Assembly (NCBI GenBank): GCA_963715745.1
Contig: OY970271.1
Span: forward strand, 868,001 to 932,000
Source: CAWGJF01 sp963715745
Lineage (GTDB): Bacteria > Bacteroidota > Ignavibacteria > Ignavibacteriales > Ignavibacteriaceae
DNA: 64,000 nt
Reading direction: 5' to 3'
The first letter of the stretch is position 1, and each line of letters opens with the position of its first letter. A program made the translations under genes and the position numbers. The notes beneath the pieces were generated by a model, which was not told where the DNA came from, made no database searches, and worked only from the letters and a program-made list of their open reading frames with translations. Of this stretch, positions 1-7,683 are shown piece by piece.

Positions 1-225
1 TACCGTCTTATATTCTTTACCGTATGACGGGTCAAGAAATTTGCAGGAATCGGAGAAGTAGCCAGCCTGTTTTTCCCAATTATGGTTGTTAAACGCTTCA
101 AAAGATTGTTTTGCAATTTCAATATTCTTATCAACAATATCATCATTACCATGATTACATCCCGCGATACTTATTACAAAAATAATAAGCACTATTACAA
201 AATTTACTCTGAGTTTACTTTTCAT
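1..225 (-). CDS. Putative lipoprotein, NTF2/SnoaL-like, partial (3' end outside window)
   Basis: The ATG lies at 225-223 and the frame runs off the left edge, so about 75 N-terminal residues are visible. They form a hydrophobic signal segment ending in the lipobox ISIAGC, so lipidation and membrane anchoring are expected. After the Cys comes a polar stretch and then KQSFEAFNNHNWEKQAGYFS, which resembles the first helix of SnoaL/NTF2-like (DUF4440 or ester-cyclase type) domains. That assignment is inference because most of the domain is missing. It lies just downstream of the SRPBCC gene on the same strand and may share its transcript. Confidence 0.6.
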   Translation of the reverse strand, partial: MKSKLRVNFVIVLIIFVISIAGCNHGNDDIVDKNIEIAKQSFEAFNNHNWEKQAGYFSDSCKFLDPSYGKEYKTV

Positions 226-241
226 ATAGCAAATCCTATTT

Positions 242-885
242 ATATTTTATTTATGAGTTAACCAGTTTTTCAAGCTGTTTAAATGCACCCGACCAGGCTT
301 TACTAAAATATTGGCGTGCAGCTTCCCATTTTTCATCCTGTCTCCAACCTGTGTGTATTAATGTCACCTTTGTCTGATTACTGTCAAGTTTTGTGAACAA
401 AAAGGTTACGTTTGTCAGAGGTCTTACAGAATTCATAAATTCTTTTTGCTCAGCATTTCCCATCCACTCTATACTAAAATAAAATGGACGTTCAACTGCT
501 AATACTTTACATCCATAAGTACTGTTATTTGTAGGGTCTGGATCTTCAGGAGTCCAAAACAGTTCATATTTCCCACCTACTTGCATCTCAACATCAGCCT
601 TGGTAGTTAACCATTTGGTTAATAAATCATTATCAGTAAAGTAGTTGAATGCGCTGTCAATCGGACAATTTAAAATAATATTTTCAGTAATAATTTTATC
701 TGATACACCAGTCATTTTTTCCAAACTCCTTTCCTGATATTCTTGACCGAAAGATATACAGGTAATAAAAAATAACAGACTAATTATTTTTTTTTGATTT
801 ACACTCATTGTTTTATCCCCAAGCTCCAATAATTAATCCTTTTAATGAAAATGCTATCAACAAATAACCGCAATCAATTAAAATA
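242..885. repeat. Segmental duplication, copy 1 (source-like copy)
   Basis: About 640 bp covering the whole SRPBCC gene and the 3' end of the DUF1761 gene recurs at about 5045-5688. Here both flanking genes are intact, so this looks like the ancestral arrangement. The two SRPBCC proteins are about 90% identical by eye over the mature region, so the duplication is not very recent. Boundaries are estimated to within a few bases. Confidence 0.8.
251..808 (-). CDS. Exported SRPBCC (AHSA1-like) domain protein, copy 1
   Basis: The START/Bet v1-like fold of the AHSA1 (activator of Hsp90 ATPase homologue) group is recognisable from LTKWLTTKADVEMQVGGKYE, the central DPTNNSTYGCKVLAVE strand and the C-terminal HTGWRQDEKWEAARQYF...GAFKQLEKLV helix. 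Unlike most family members it starts with a signal-like segment (KKIISLLFFITCISFGQ), so it is probably periplasmic or surface-located. I chose the ATG at 808 because a GGGGA ribosome site sits 7 nt upstream and the signal peptide then becomes N-terminal; an upstream ATG at 829 would overlap DUF1761. The ligand is unknown. A near-identical paralogue lies at 5054-5611. Confidence 0.85.
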   Translation of the reverse strand: MSVNQKKIISLLFFITCISFGQEYQERSLEKMTGVSDKIITENIILNCPIDSAFNYFTDNDLLTKWLTTKADVEMQVGGKYELFWTPEDPDPTNNSTYGCKVLAVERPFYFSIEWMGNAEQKEFMNSVRPLTNVTFLFTKLDSNQTKVTLIHTGWRQDEKWEAARQYFSKAWSGAFKQLEKLVNS

Positions 886-1217
886 TATTTTAGCGATTTT
901 TTCTCAAACAATGCGATGATCGTAAATCCAGCTACAGCCCAAACACCAGCAAGGAATCCTGCAGTTAATCCCCAAATTGCATCAGTGTTTGGTTCGCCAA
1001 GAAAAGCTGCTAAATTATAGGAGATGATAAGTGCAAGAATAAAAACGATTACATAAGTTTTGCCAGGATTTCCCTTCTTCAGTATCTCCTCGGTTAAGCC
1101 GATTTCCTTTAACCATTTTTTATAAAACATTATGGGTGAAAACCACAATGCCCCAACAATAAAATCTGAAATGGCTGCTGCAACTACTGCAAAATGATTT
1201 ATGTAGATATTTTCCAT
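813..1217 (-). CDS. DUF1761 family integral membrane protein
   Basis: About 134 residues with four predicted membrane segments. The N-terminal pattern NHFAVVAAAISDFIVGALWF followed by FYKKWLKEIG is typical of DUF1761, a family without a known function. The start is set at 1217, where GGAG lies 7 nt upstream; two further in-frame ATGs up to 1229 are possible. The stop lies 4 nt before the SRPBCC start, so the two are probably co-transcribed. DUF1761 next to an AHSA1-like SRPBCC gene is a recurrent pairing as far as I recall (not checked). The last 24 codons are duplicated at 5616-5690. Confidence 0.85.
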   Translation of the reverse strand: MENIYINHFAVVAAAISDFIVGALWFSPIMFYKKWLKEIGLTEEILKKGNPGKTYVIVFILALIISYNLAAFLGEPNTDAIWGLTAGFLAGVWAVAGFTIIALFEKKSLKYILIDCGYLLIAFSLKGLIIGAWG

Positions 1218-1299
1218 TGACATCTCCATTTTTTTAGGATGTGTAATTTTTAAATACTAAAAGCAAGACATTATTAATTTAATGAATTAGAATGTCTGC

Positions 1300-1827
1300 T
1301 TACTTAATTTTTGTCCATACATATTCCCTGATTTTTTCCCACTTGTTATTTTCAACAACAACAAAAGAAGCCCCTACATAATTTGAGCTATCAATTTTTG
1401 TAATTCTATGACCGACAACTTCTTTATTTTTATTAACATTTGTAAATACCTGCTGCAGCTCTAAATCTTCATTTTCCAGCTTGTTTAATTCACCCTTTCC
1501 AATCATACCAGATTTTCCGAATTGCAAAATAACCGGCTTTGCAGAATCAGGATCCCAGTACTGTCGGTATTCCCATAAATCAGAAACAGACTGTCCGTTT
1601 ATTAAACCAGATAGCCTTCCGACTGTACTTTTTTTTCCGATACCCCATATCCATTCTATTAAATATTGATCATAAGGTTCATCTTCATTTTTGTAATCTG
1701 AATTTGAGGTAACCCATTGTCCAATACTGTAGGACATATGTTCAATAAACCAATCAGGAATATCTTGCTGGGCAAAACAAGCATTAGCAGAAATCAAAAA
1801 CAATAAAATGAGGATTGTCTTCATCAT
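1300..1827 (-). CDS. Hypothetical exported protein
   Basis: 175 residues starting with a clear signal peptide (KTILILLFLISANACFAQ, cleavage probably after FAQ). The mature part has alternating short strands rich in Trp and aromatic residues (IEWIWGIGKKS, DLWEYRQYWDPDS, VVVENNKWEKIREYVWTK) and may be a small beta-barrel of the DUF1579/calycin type, but I do not recognise a family. The gene begins 6 nt after the T9SS gene at 1834-3114 stops, and the same strand suggests an operon. No sorting domain, so it is probably periplasmic. Confidence 0.7.
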   Translation of the reverse strand: MMKTILILLFLISANACFAQQDIPDWFIEHMSYSIGQWVTSNSDYKNEDEPYDQYLIEWIWGIGKKSTVGRLSGLINGQSVSDLWEYRQYWDPDSAKPVILQFGKSGMIGKGELNKLENEDLELQQVFTNVNKNKEVVGHRITKIDSSNYVGASFVVVENNKWEKIREYVWTKIK

Positions 1828-1833
1828 TGCAGA

Positions 1834-3114
1834 TTATTTTAGTACTATCATCTTTTTACTAGCTGTAAAGTTTCCTACCTGAATTCTATAAAAGTATACT
1901 CCACTGGAAAGAAATGAAGCATCATAAGTTTTTACGAAGTTACCTGATTGTTTTTCTTCATTTACAAGTATAGCAATTTCCTTTCCCATTGCATCATACA
2001 CTTTAATGGTAACCCATCCCCGATGCGGAATAGAGTATTGAATACTTGTAGTGGGGTTGAATGGATTAGGAAAGTTCTGAGAAAGATTAAATGAATTTAC
2101 TTCATCAATTTCATCATTTATTCCGTTTACAGGTTCGCCTCCACTCGTAGTTCGTAATATTAAACCATTTTCACCAACTACAAATCCGAAATCCTGATCG
2201 ACAAAATACACTCTATTTAATCTTAGTGATGTGCCGCTTTGCTGAGGCAGCCAGGTTGAACCGCCATCAGTAGTCTTAAGAATTACTCCCAGTGCCCCAA
2301 CGGAATATCCAATTTGACTCGTACCGCTAATAGGAAAATCTATACTCCATAAAAAATGGTCGAAGAGAGTTGTTGTCCAAATTGCTCCACCATTAGTAGT
2401 TTTTGAAATTGCACCCTGTCCATTCCAAACTGCTGAACAAATGTAACCGGTCTGCTCATCTGTGAAATGAATACCACGAGCAGTTCCTTCATTACCATTT
2501 AAAAAGAAGTCTGTAAATTCCCAACTTTTTCCTGAATCGGTCGTTTTTCCAAACAAAGGTTTATTGAAAGGAATTTCCAATAGTACACCGGCTACAAAAC
2601 CGATTTCCCGGCTAAGCATCGAAGTGCCGAAAAAATCGTTTGACAGACCAGTTTGTGAGATCTGCCACGATTCACCGCTATCAATTGAATTTAAAATTGT
2701 CAGTAATTCTCCACCACAAATTCCGTAGGCACCAGAAAAAGAAACTGAATACAAACTCTCATTTTGAGTTAATCCACTTGCAACTAAAATCCAGCTATTT
2801 CCGCCATCAGTTGTTCTGATGATTGTGTTTGCATCTCCAACCGCTATAACATTCAATTCGTCGAAGACAAAAACATCAAACAAGTTTGCGACTACATTAG
2901 AATTCAACGAACTCCAGGTGAGGCCTCCATCAGTTGATTTTAATATTGTTCCGCCGCTGCCAGATGCGTATGCTATACTGTCACTGCTTACATGAATTGA
3001 AAAAAGATCCGCAGTTGTTCCTGAAGAAATTTGTGTCCATCCTGGCAGTTGAGCTTGCGTATCCATTATAAAAAAGAATATTAGCGGACAAATAAATTGT
3101 GTGAATATTTTCAT
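1834..3114 (-). CDS. T9SS-exported YCF48/BNR-repeat beta-propeller protein
   Basis: A signal peptide (FICPLIFFFIMDTQAQ) is followed by about six repeats of the type GTILKSTDGGLTW, i.e. BNR/YCF48-like Asp-box blades that build a beta-propeller (residues about 25-330). Residues about 345-426 are a type A Por sorting domain: NFPNPFNPTTSIQYSIP, then VYDAMGKEIAILVNEEKQSG, then SSGVYFYRIQVGNF and the terminal KKMIVLK. The protein should cross the outer membrane by T9SS and be released or anchored after removal of this domain. The ligand is unknown. It shares its layout, not its sequence, with the next protein upstream. Confidence 0.9.
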   Translation of the reverse strand: MKIFTQFICPLIFFFIMDTQAQLPGWTQISSGTTADLFSIHVSSDSIAYASGSGGTILKSTDGGLTWSSLNSNVVANLFDVFVFDELNVIAVGDANTIIRTTDGGNSWILVASGLTQNESLYSVSFSGAYGICGGELLTILNSIDSGESWQISQTGLSNDFFGTSMLSREIGFVAGVLLEIPFNKPLFGKTTDSGKSWEFTDFFLNGNEGTARGIHFTDEQTGYICSAVWNGQGAISKTTNGGAIWTTTLFDHFLWSIDFPISGTSQIGYSVGALGVILKTTDGGSTWLPQQSGTSLRLNRVYFVDQDFGFVVGENGLILRTTSGGEPVNGINDEIDEVNSFNLSQNFPNPFNPTTSIQYSIPHRGWVTIKVYDAMGKEIAILVNEEKQSGNFVKTYDASFLSSGVYFYRIQVGNFTASKKMIVLK

Positions 3115-3192
3115 TAGTTCTATCTCCAGATTTAATGAGATGTTGTTCCTCTCATTGTGTTAATTTCAAAGACGTTCAATACAAATGTAATT

Positions 3193-4839
3193 TTACTTCA
3201 ACAATATCATTCCTTTGGAAGATGAAAACAGAACCACATTATTTTTAGAAGCAAATAGCCGATATATGTAAATTCCGCTGCTCAAATTTTTACCATCAAA
3301 ATTGATTGAATAATTTGAAGCAGGTAACTCTTCATCAACTAAATCTAAAATCTTTTTACCCAGTACATCATAAACAGATAATTGAACAAATGCAGTCTCA
3401 GGTAGTATAAATTTTATAGTTGTATAGGGGTTAAATGGATTGGGATAGTTTTGCAAAACTATCTCTGGATTATTTCTTTCGGAAAATTGATTGAAACCTG
3501 TAATAATGTCTGCTGGTTTTACTTTAGCAACAAATGAATTTGTGTTGTCACCAACAAAGCTTAACGAATCAAATAATGAATTTGCACCGACCTGTCCTGC
3601 TAAGTAACAATTTCCAAAATCATCAACCACAACGGCATCCGATTTATCAAAGACACTACTTCCCGCATTCTTTACCCAGATCAATTCACCTTCAGTTGAA
3701 TATTTAAGTAATAAAATATCTGTCAGACCAAAAGATGTTGAAATGATTTCATTTCCCCAGTCGACATTGTTACGTGAATAACCTGTAAGATAAATACTGC
3801 CGTCATCGGGACAACTAAGAAAATTTGAACTACCAACTGTTGCATCTGCACCGGGATTTCCAAATGGCACTTCATTTAACCAGATAAACTCACCCGTTGA
3901 GTCAATTTTAGTAAGGAAAAAATCATATACCCACTCCACACCCTGAGCCGTTAAACTACCAAATGAAAAATCCCCGGATAGAATTCCACTCAAATACGCA
4001 TTGCCCGAATTATCACAAACTATGGATGGAGACTGAGAAGTAACATCTTCAATAAACCGCACGAATTGTGCTGATCCGTTTGAATCATACTTTACGACAT
4101 ATATATTATAAGTGAAAGGTGCATTTGCAATGAAACCATTGAAAGATTGATTGCCCGAAGAGGTTGAACCGGTAACCCAAAAATTTCCATTGTCATCAAA
4201 GCATAAACCAGAAATTGCTCTCACTGAACTTTGTTCAAAGGTTTGCATCACCACACCATCAGGATCAATGACTTTAATTAATGTATTTTGTATTTGATTG
4301 CTAACTCCACTAACCCAAAGATTATTTTGCAGATCAATTTCGAGTTCTCCAAACCTATAGAAATCAGGATCAAACTGAGTGTAATCTTTAAGCAAGACCA
4401 GGTTTCCGGCCATATTAAGTTTAATTATAAAATTATGCTGAGTAGAATCGCTGGTAATCAGATTATTAGTGTTATCAAACCATAAGGTATCTTCATAAAA
4501 TCCATAACCATAGAGATTGTTATTATGATCAGATATTAAACCCTGGAAATAAATTTTACCAATTAATGAAATATTCCAGAGATTATTTCCAGATGAATCA
4601 ATTTTTTCGATTTTATAATCACCCAGGATTATTGTCCCAAAAACCAATTTAGAATTTATTAAACCAGATAAGTAAACATTACCAAAGTCATCAATAGCTA
4701 AATCGTTTTTTAGAAATGCCGGACTAATAGAAAAATCCATTGGCTCAACAACAGCCCACTTGAATTGTTGGGGTAATATTCTATTACCAGAAACTATCAG
4801 GATAGAAAGAATCGTGATTTTAAAGATTTTTAAATTCAA
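3193..4839 (-). CDS. T9SS-exported SBBP-like beta-propeller protein
   Basis: 548 residues: a signal segment (KITILSILIVSGNRI), then repeats of the form DDFGNVYLSGLIN / CDNSGNAYLSGILSG / VDDFGNCYLAGQVG alternating with FLTKIDSTGEFIWLNE, the pattern of SBBP (seven-bladed beta-propeller) proteins. Residues about 465-548 are the T9SS sorting domain (QNYPNPFNPYTTIKF ... YDVLGKKILDLVDEE ... SSGIYIYRLFASK ... KGMILLK). The only reasonable start is TTG at 4839, without a good ribosome site; it follows the stop of the remnant sorting domain at 4844-5051 by 4 nt, so it was probably the second gene of an operon whose first gene is now destroyed. Confidence 0.88.
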   Translation of the reverse strand: MNLKIFKITILSILIVSGNRILPQQFKWAVVEPMDFSISPAFLKNDLAIDDFGNVYLSGLINSKLVFGTIILGDYKIEKIDSSGNNLWNISLIGKIYFQGLISDHNNNLYGYGFYEDTLWFDNTNNLITSDSTQHNFIIKLNMAGNLVLLKDYTQFDPDFYRFGELEIDLQNNLWVSGVSNQIQNTLIKVIDPDGVVMQTFEQSSVRAISGLCFDDNGNFWVTGSTSSGNQSFNGFIANAPFTYNIYVVKYDSNGSAQFVRFIEDVTSQSPSIVCDNSGNAYLSGILSGDFSFGSLTAQGVEWVYDFFLTKIDSTGEFIWLNEVPFGNPGADATVGSSNFLSCPDDGSIYLTGYSRNNVDWGNEIISTSFGLTDILLLKYSTEGELIWVKNAGSSVFDKSDAVVVDDFGNCYLAGQVGANSLFDSLSFVGDNTNSFVAKVKPADIITGFNQFSERNNPEIVLQNYPNPFNPYTTIKFILPETAFVQLSVYDVLGKKILDLVDEELPASNYSINFDGKNLSSGIYIYRLFASKNNVVLFSSSKGMILLK

Positions 4840-4843
4840 AATA

Positions 4844-5051
4844 TTATTTCATTAGAATCATTTTTTTAGTTAAATGATATTGAGGGGTAATTAATCTATA
4901 AAAGTAAATCCCGCTTGAAAAACCACCACCATCAAATTTAACAGAATGTAAACCGGCTGATTGTTTCTCATCAACCAATATGATTAATTTATTCCCCAGA
5001 ATATCATATACTGCTATAGAAACATTTTCTTCAATAGGAAGACTAAATTTT
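4844..5051 (-). pseudogene. Remnant of a T9SS sorting domain, 5' part lost
   Basis: Reading the minus strand gives an open frame with no start: KFSLPIEENVSIAVYDILGN, then KLIILVDEKQSAGLHSVKFD, then SSGIYFYRLI and TKKMILMK followed by TAA at 4846-4844. These are the second half of a normal Por sorting domain; the PNPFNP part and the entire cargo are missing. Upstream the sequence changes abruptly into the SRPBCC copy 2 stop codon, and that stop (5056-5054) is in the same frame. The cargo gene was evidently truncated when the duplicated SRPBCC block arrived. Confidence 0.85.
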
Positions 5052-5688
5052 ATTTATGAGTTGACCAGTTTTTCAAGCTGTTTAAACGCACCTGACCAGG
5101 CATTAATAAAATACTGGCGTGCAGCCTCCCATTTTTCATCCTGTCTCCAACCTGTGTGTATTAATGTTACCTTTGTTTGATTACTGTCAAGTTTTGTAAA
5201 TAGAAAGGTTACGTTTGTAAGAGGTCTCACCTTATTCATAAACTCCTTTTGTTCAGCATTTCCTGCCCATTCAATATTAAAGAAATAGGGCTGATCTACA
5301 GCCAAAACTTTACAACCATAAGTGCTGTTATTTGTAGGATCGGGATCTACAGGAGTCCAAAACAGTTCATATTTGCCACCTACCCTCATTTCAACATCAG
5401 CCTTATTAGTTAACCATTTCGTTAATAATTTATTATCAGCAAAGTAGTTGAAGGCGCTGTCAATTGAACAATTCAAAATAATATCTACAATAATAATTTT
5501 ATCTGATACACCAGTCAATTTTTCCAAACTCCCTTCCTGATTTACTTGCCCGAAAGACATATAGGGAATAAAAAATAATAGACTCATTAAATATTTTTGA
5601 ATTGTAAACATTTATCTACCTCCATGCTCCAATAATTAATCCTTTTAAAGAAAATGCTATCAATAAATATCCACAATCAATTAAAATA
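5045..5688. repeat. Segmental duplication, copy 2 (inserted copy)
   Basis: Second copy of the about 640 bp block at 242-885. Both ends are abrupt. On the left it joins a headless T9SS sorting domain, and on the right it stops inside the DUF1761 coding sequence. The left joint falls in an ATAAAAT stretch that occurs downstream of SRPBCC copy 1 and is also what ATA-AAA-TTT codons of sorting domains (IKF) would provide, which fits a join at microhomology. No flanking insertion sequence or target-site duplication was seen. Confidence 0.8.
5054..5611 (-). CDS. Exported SRPBCC (AHSA1-like) domain protein, copy 2
   Basis: 185 residues, intact, same fold and roughly 90% identity to copy 1 from the IILNC segment onward. 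Differences are scattered (for example KADVEMRVGG versus KADVEMQVGG), and the frame is preserved, which suggests selection after duplication. The signal peptide (YLMSLLFFIPYMSFGQ) is more diverged than the mature part. GGAGG lies about 7 nt before the ATG at 5611, inside the end of the DUF1761 remnant, so the ribosome site was carried along. Its promoter, if any, must come from the new neighbourhood at 5691-5904. Confidence 0.85.
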   Translation of the reverse strand: MFTIQKYLMSLLFFIPYMSFGQVNQEGSLEKLTGVSDKIIIVDIILNCSIDSAFNYFADNKLLTKWLTNKADVEMRVGGKYELFWTPVDPDPTNNSTYGCKVLAVDQPYFFNIEWAGNAEQKEFMNKVRPLTNVTFLFTKLDSNQTKVTLIHTGWRQDEKWEAARQYFINAWSGAFKQLEKLVNS

Positions 5689-5690
5689 AT
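5616..5690 (-). pseudogene. 3' fragment of DUF1761 gene
   Basis: The minus strand encodes ILIDCGYLLIAFSLKGLIIG followed by AWR and TAG at 5618-5616. This matches the last 24 residues of the intact DUF1761 protein at 813-1217 almost exactly (there AWG). Homology stops near 5688, so the fragment has no start and cannot be expressed as a membrane protein. It defines the right boundary of the duplicated block. Confidence 0.85.
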
Positions 5691-5904
5691 GCTTTAGACA
5701 CTAATCCTGACAAATTATCTGCTTTGTTTTTATCTATCATATTATCTTTAATACTTTTCTAGTTCAAATTATTGCAGAAGATAAATACAAAGTTTAGCTG
5801 TTTTTAATTTTATTACGAATATTATAAATAAAAACTAAGACGAGATTAATAAAAATATTTGTTAATTGTCTTGTCCTATGACAAGAAATAAATATTAGAT
5901 TAGA

Positions 5905-6480
5905 TTATAGATTAGATATTTCCTTACGTATTCTGCTTAATGAGGTGTCAGTTATCCCGAGATATGATGAAATGTATTTTAACGGGACTTGCAGTAATAT
6001 TTGCGGGTGCTGCTTTCGTAATGCTAAATATCTTTCGGTTGCTGAATCTGTGATCATACTTAAAGAACGTTGTTTTGTAATAAATAAAACTTCAGACATC
6101 CAAGCCCTTCCCCATTCCATAAAGCCATTGACAGTACGAAAAAGTCTTTGAAATGAATCGAAATCTATTTCCCAACATTCGCAATCTGTTAAAGCCTGTA
6201 TATATTCTTTAGTTGGCGTACGTAAAAAGAGCGAAGCAACCTCAATTACAATTTCATTTTTACCAAAAAAGCCAGTTGTGATCTCTTTGCCTTCACTACT
6301 AATGGCAAAAGATCTGACCAGACCAGATTCGAGACAATAGTATTCATTTGCAGATTGACCTGCTTTTAATATCATATCCGATTTTTTGAAAGAAGTTTTT
6401 TTGTGGGCTTTAAAAATTGTTTCCAACTCATTGGAATTGAAAGCTGGATGTCTATATATATTTGCTAATGTTGAATACAT
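5905..6480 (-). CDS. Crp/Fnr-family transcriptional regulator
   Basis: 191 residues. Residues about 15-130 form a cyclic-nucleotide-binding (cupin-like) domain: GQSANEYYCLESGLVRSFAI, then GKEITTGFFGKNEIVIEVAS. The C-terminal part is the winged helix (SATERYLALRKQHPQILLQVPLKYISSYLGITDTSLSRIRKEI), with the recognition helix at ITDTSLSRIRKEI. This is the short Bacteroidota-type Crp subfamily; it lacks the E. coli CRP cAMP-contact signature, so the effector is unknown. No Cys cluster, so not an Fnr oxygen sensor. It stands alone, upstream of the SRPBCC copy 2 block. Confidence 0.85.
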   Translation of the reverse strand: MYSTLANIYRHPAFNSNELETIFKAHKKTSFKKSDMILKAGQSANEYYCLESGLVRSFAISSEGKEITTGFFGKNEIVIEVASLFLRTPTKEYIQALTDCECWEIDFDSFQRLFRTVNGFMEWGRAWMSEVLFITKQRSLSMITDSATERYLALRKQHPQILLQVPLKYISSYLGITDTSLSRIRKEISNL

Positions 6481-6547
6481 AGCCTTATTATTCTAGAGAA
6501 GTTTGTACCATTCCTCACAAAGTTTTTGAACTTTGCGTTACCAGCAG

Positions 6548-6796
6548 TTATTGTTCTTTTGCTATTAAAGACACTCCATCAAACATTTCTGTCAATTCGG
6601 TTTTTATTTTGTCCCCAACAGAGTAAGTTGTCCTGAAAGAAAAAATGTCATCTCTTTTGAAAGTAATGTCATAAATAGTTTTAGCTCTTATGTCTTCAAA
6701 TTTTAATACTGGAATATAAATAATTTCGTAGTTAACTATTTCCTCCATCTGAAGTAGGCTGAAAAAGCTACAGGTCCCGCATTCACCACTTCCCAA
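6548..6796 (-). CDS. Small hypothetical protein
   Basis: 82 codons from a TTG at 6796, or 66 codons from an ATG at 6748 (MEEIVNYEIIYIPVLKFEDI). The second half looks like genuine beta-strand coding sequence (TIYDITFKRDDIFSFRTTYS, then GDKIKTELTEMFDG). I do not recognise the family. Neither start has a convincing ribosome site, and the N-terminal Cys-rich part (GECGTC) may be outside the real gene. It could be the tail of a degraded larger gene. Confidence 0.35.
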   Translation of the reverse strand: MGSGECGTCSFFSLLQMEEIVNYEIIYIPVLKFEDIRAKTIYDITFKRDDIFSFRTTYSVGDKIKTELTEMFDGVSLIAKEQ

Positions 6797-6875
6797 TCAT
6801 TAACCATTCATTGATTCTATAAAGAATTATGACTAATATTTACTCCACTCATTTTGCGAGCAAGCAGGAAGACAG

Positions 6876-7112
6876 ATGAAAGAATTTATAGAGTTTATAA
6901 TAAAACAAATTGTTGATAAGCCGGATAAGGTAACGGTAGAGGAAACTACACCTGATGAACACACTATAAAGTTTATTCTAAAAGTAGATAATAGCGATAT
7001 GGGGAAAGTTATTGGAAAGCACGGTAGAAATATAGATGCAATACGAACGCTGCTGACTGCAGTTGGAGCTAAGGGGAAGCATAGAACAACATTAGAATTA
7101 ATAGAAGAGTAA
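6876..7112 (+). CDS. khpA: KH-domain RNA-binding protein KhpA (YlqC/UPF0109 family)
   Basis: 78 residues that make up a single type II KH domain: the GKVIGKHGRNIDAIRTLLTA segment (about residues 48-67) contains the RNA-binding GKHG loop of the GxxG type. Length and motif match KhpA/YlqC. In Firmicutes KhpA pairs with KhpB/Jag and affects cell division and sRNA binding. The start is the ATG at 6876, with AGGAAG 5 nt upstream. The usual neighbours rpsP and rimM are absent here; it lies alone between unrelated small genes, followed by a possible terminator. Confidence 0.9.
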   Translation: MKEFIEFIIKQIVDKPDKVTVEETTPDEHTIKFILKVDNSDMGKVIGKHGRNIDAIRTLLTAVGAKGKHRTTLELIEE

Positions 7113-7129
7113 AATAGGACATTAAGCCA

Positions 7130-7193
7130 CTGCCATCCCCCACTATGTGAAGCACCCAAGCAACATAGGGCAGGGGTTTTTTATGTTTTTTTT
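7130..7193 (+). terminator. Possible terminator after khpA
   Basis: CTGCC (7130-7134) can pair with GGCAG (7169-7173), and CTATGT with ACATAG inside it, leaving an asymmetric bulge; T-rich runs (TTTTTT and TTTTTTTT) follow. The stem is imperfect, so this is a moderate call only. Confidence 0.35.
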
Positions 7194-7218
7194 GGTTTAC
7201 GAGAACGCTTAATAATTA

Positions 7219-7503
7219 CTACCAACTTTTATTATAAGTATCGATTGGTGTATCAGGAATGATTATTAAATCGATAACAACTGCAGCTGAATATAAATCC
7301 AAAGGATTGCCATCCTGTTTGATAAATTTCATTAAAACCTTTGAATCTAAGCCGGAGCGTGTAGCCGTTAAGTAAACAAAAGCAGCTGCAGAAAATTACA
7401 GCGTAGCGTTGAGGGAGTATTTCGGTAAATAAATTTCTTCATCCAATTTTGATTCCCAAATCTTGTCATTAAATATTGTCGTCCACTGACAAATATTTCG
7501 CAT
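7219..7503 (-). pseudogene. Small unidentified coding remnant with an internal stop
   Basis: From ATG 7503 the minus strand encodes 35 residues with protein-like composition (NDKIWESKLDEEIYLPKYSL...), then TAA at 7398-7396. The same frame then stays open for 58 more codons (FSAAAFVYLTATRSGLDSKV ... PLDLYSAAVVIDLIIIPDTP ...) to TAG at 7221-7219. Without the internal TAA this would be a 94-residue protein. I do not recognise it; the C-terminal hydrophobic VVIDLIIIPDTP segment only vaguely recalls YceK-type small lipoproteins. The rest of 7194-7665 holds nothing I can support. Confidence 0.3.
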
Positions 7504-7683
7504 AACATTCTTAAAAAATCTACATTTTAAGCCCAAATTAGAATTTTTCTTCAGGCATCAGAGTTGCCTATTACTAAACCAAACAATGGTGCGGTTGGGG
7601 AAGTGAGGCCTGTTTCTTCAAACTATCCAATCAATCCTTAATGAATAAAATCACAAAACTTAATTGTGAAAGGGGTATTCATA

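Noticed and set aside
6833..7159. Minus-strand 108-codon frame over khpA
   Set aside because: Shadow of the KH-domain gene; low-complexity Ser/Cys/Phe-rich translation.
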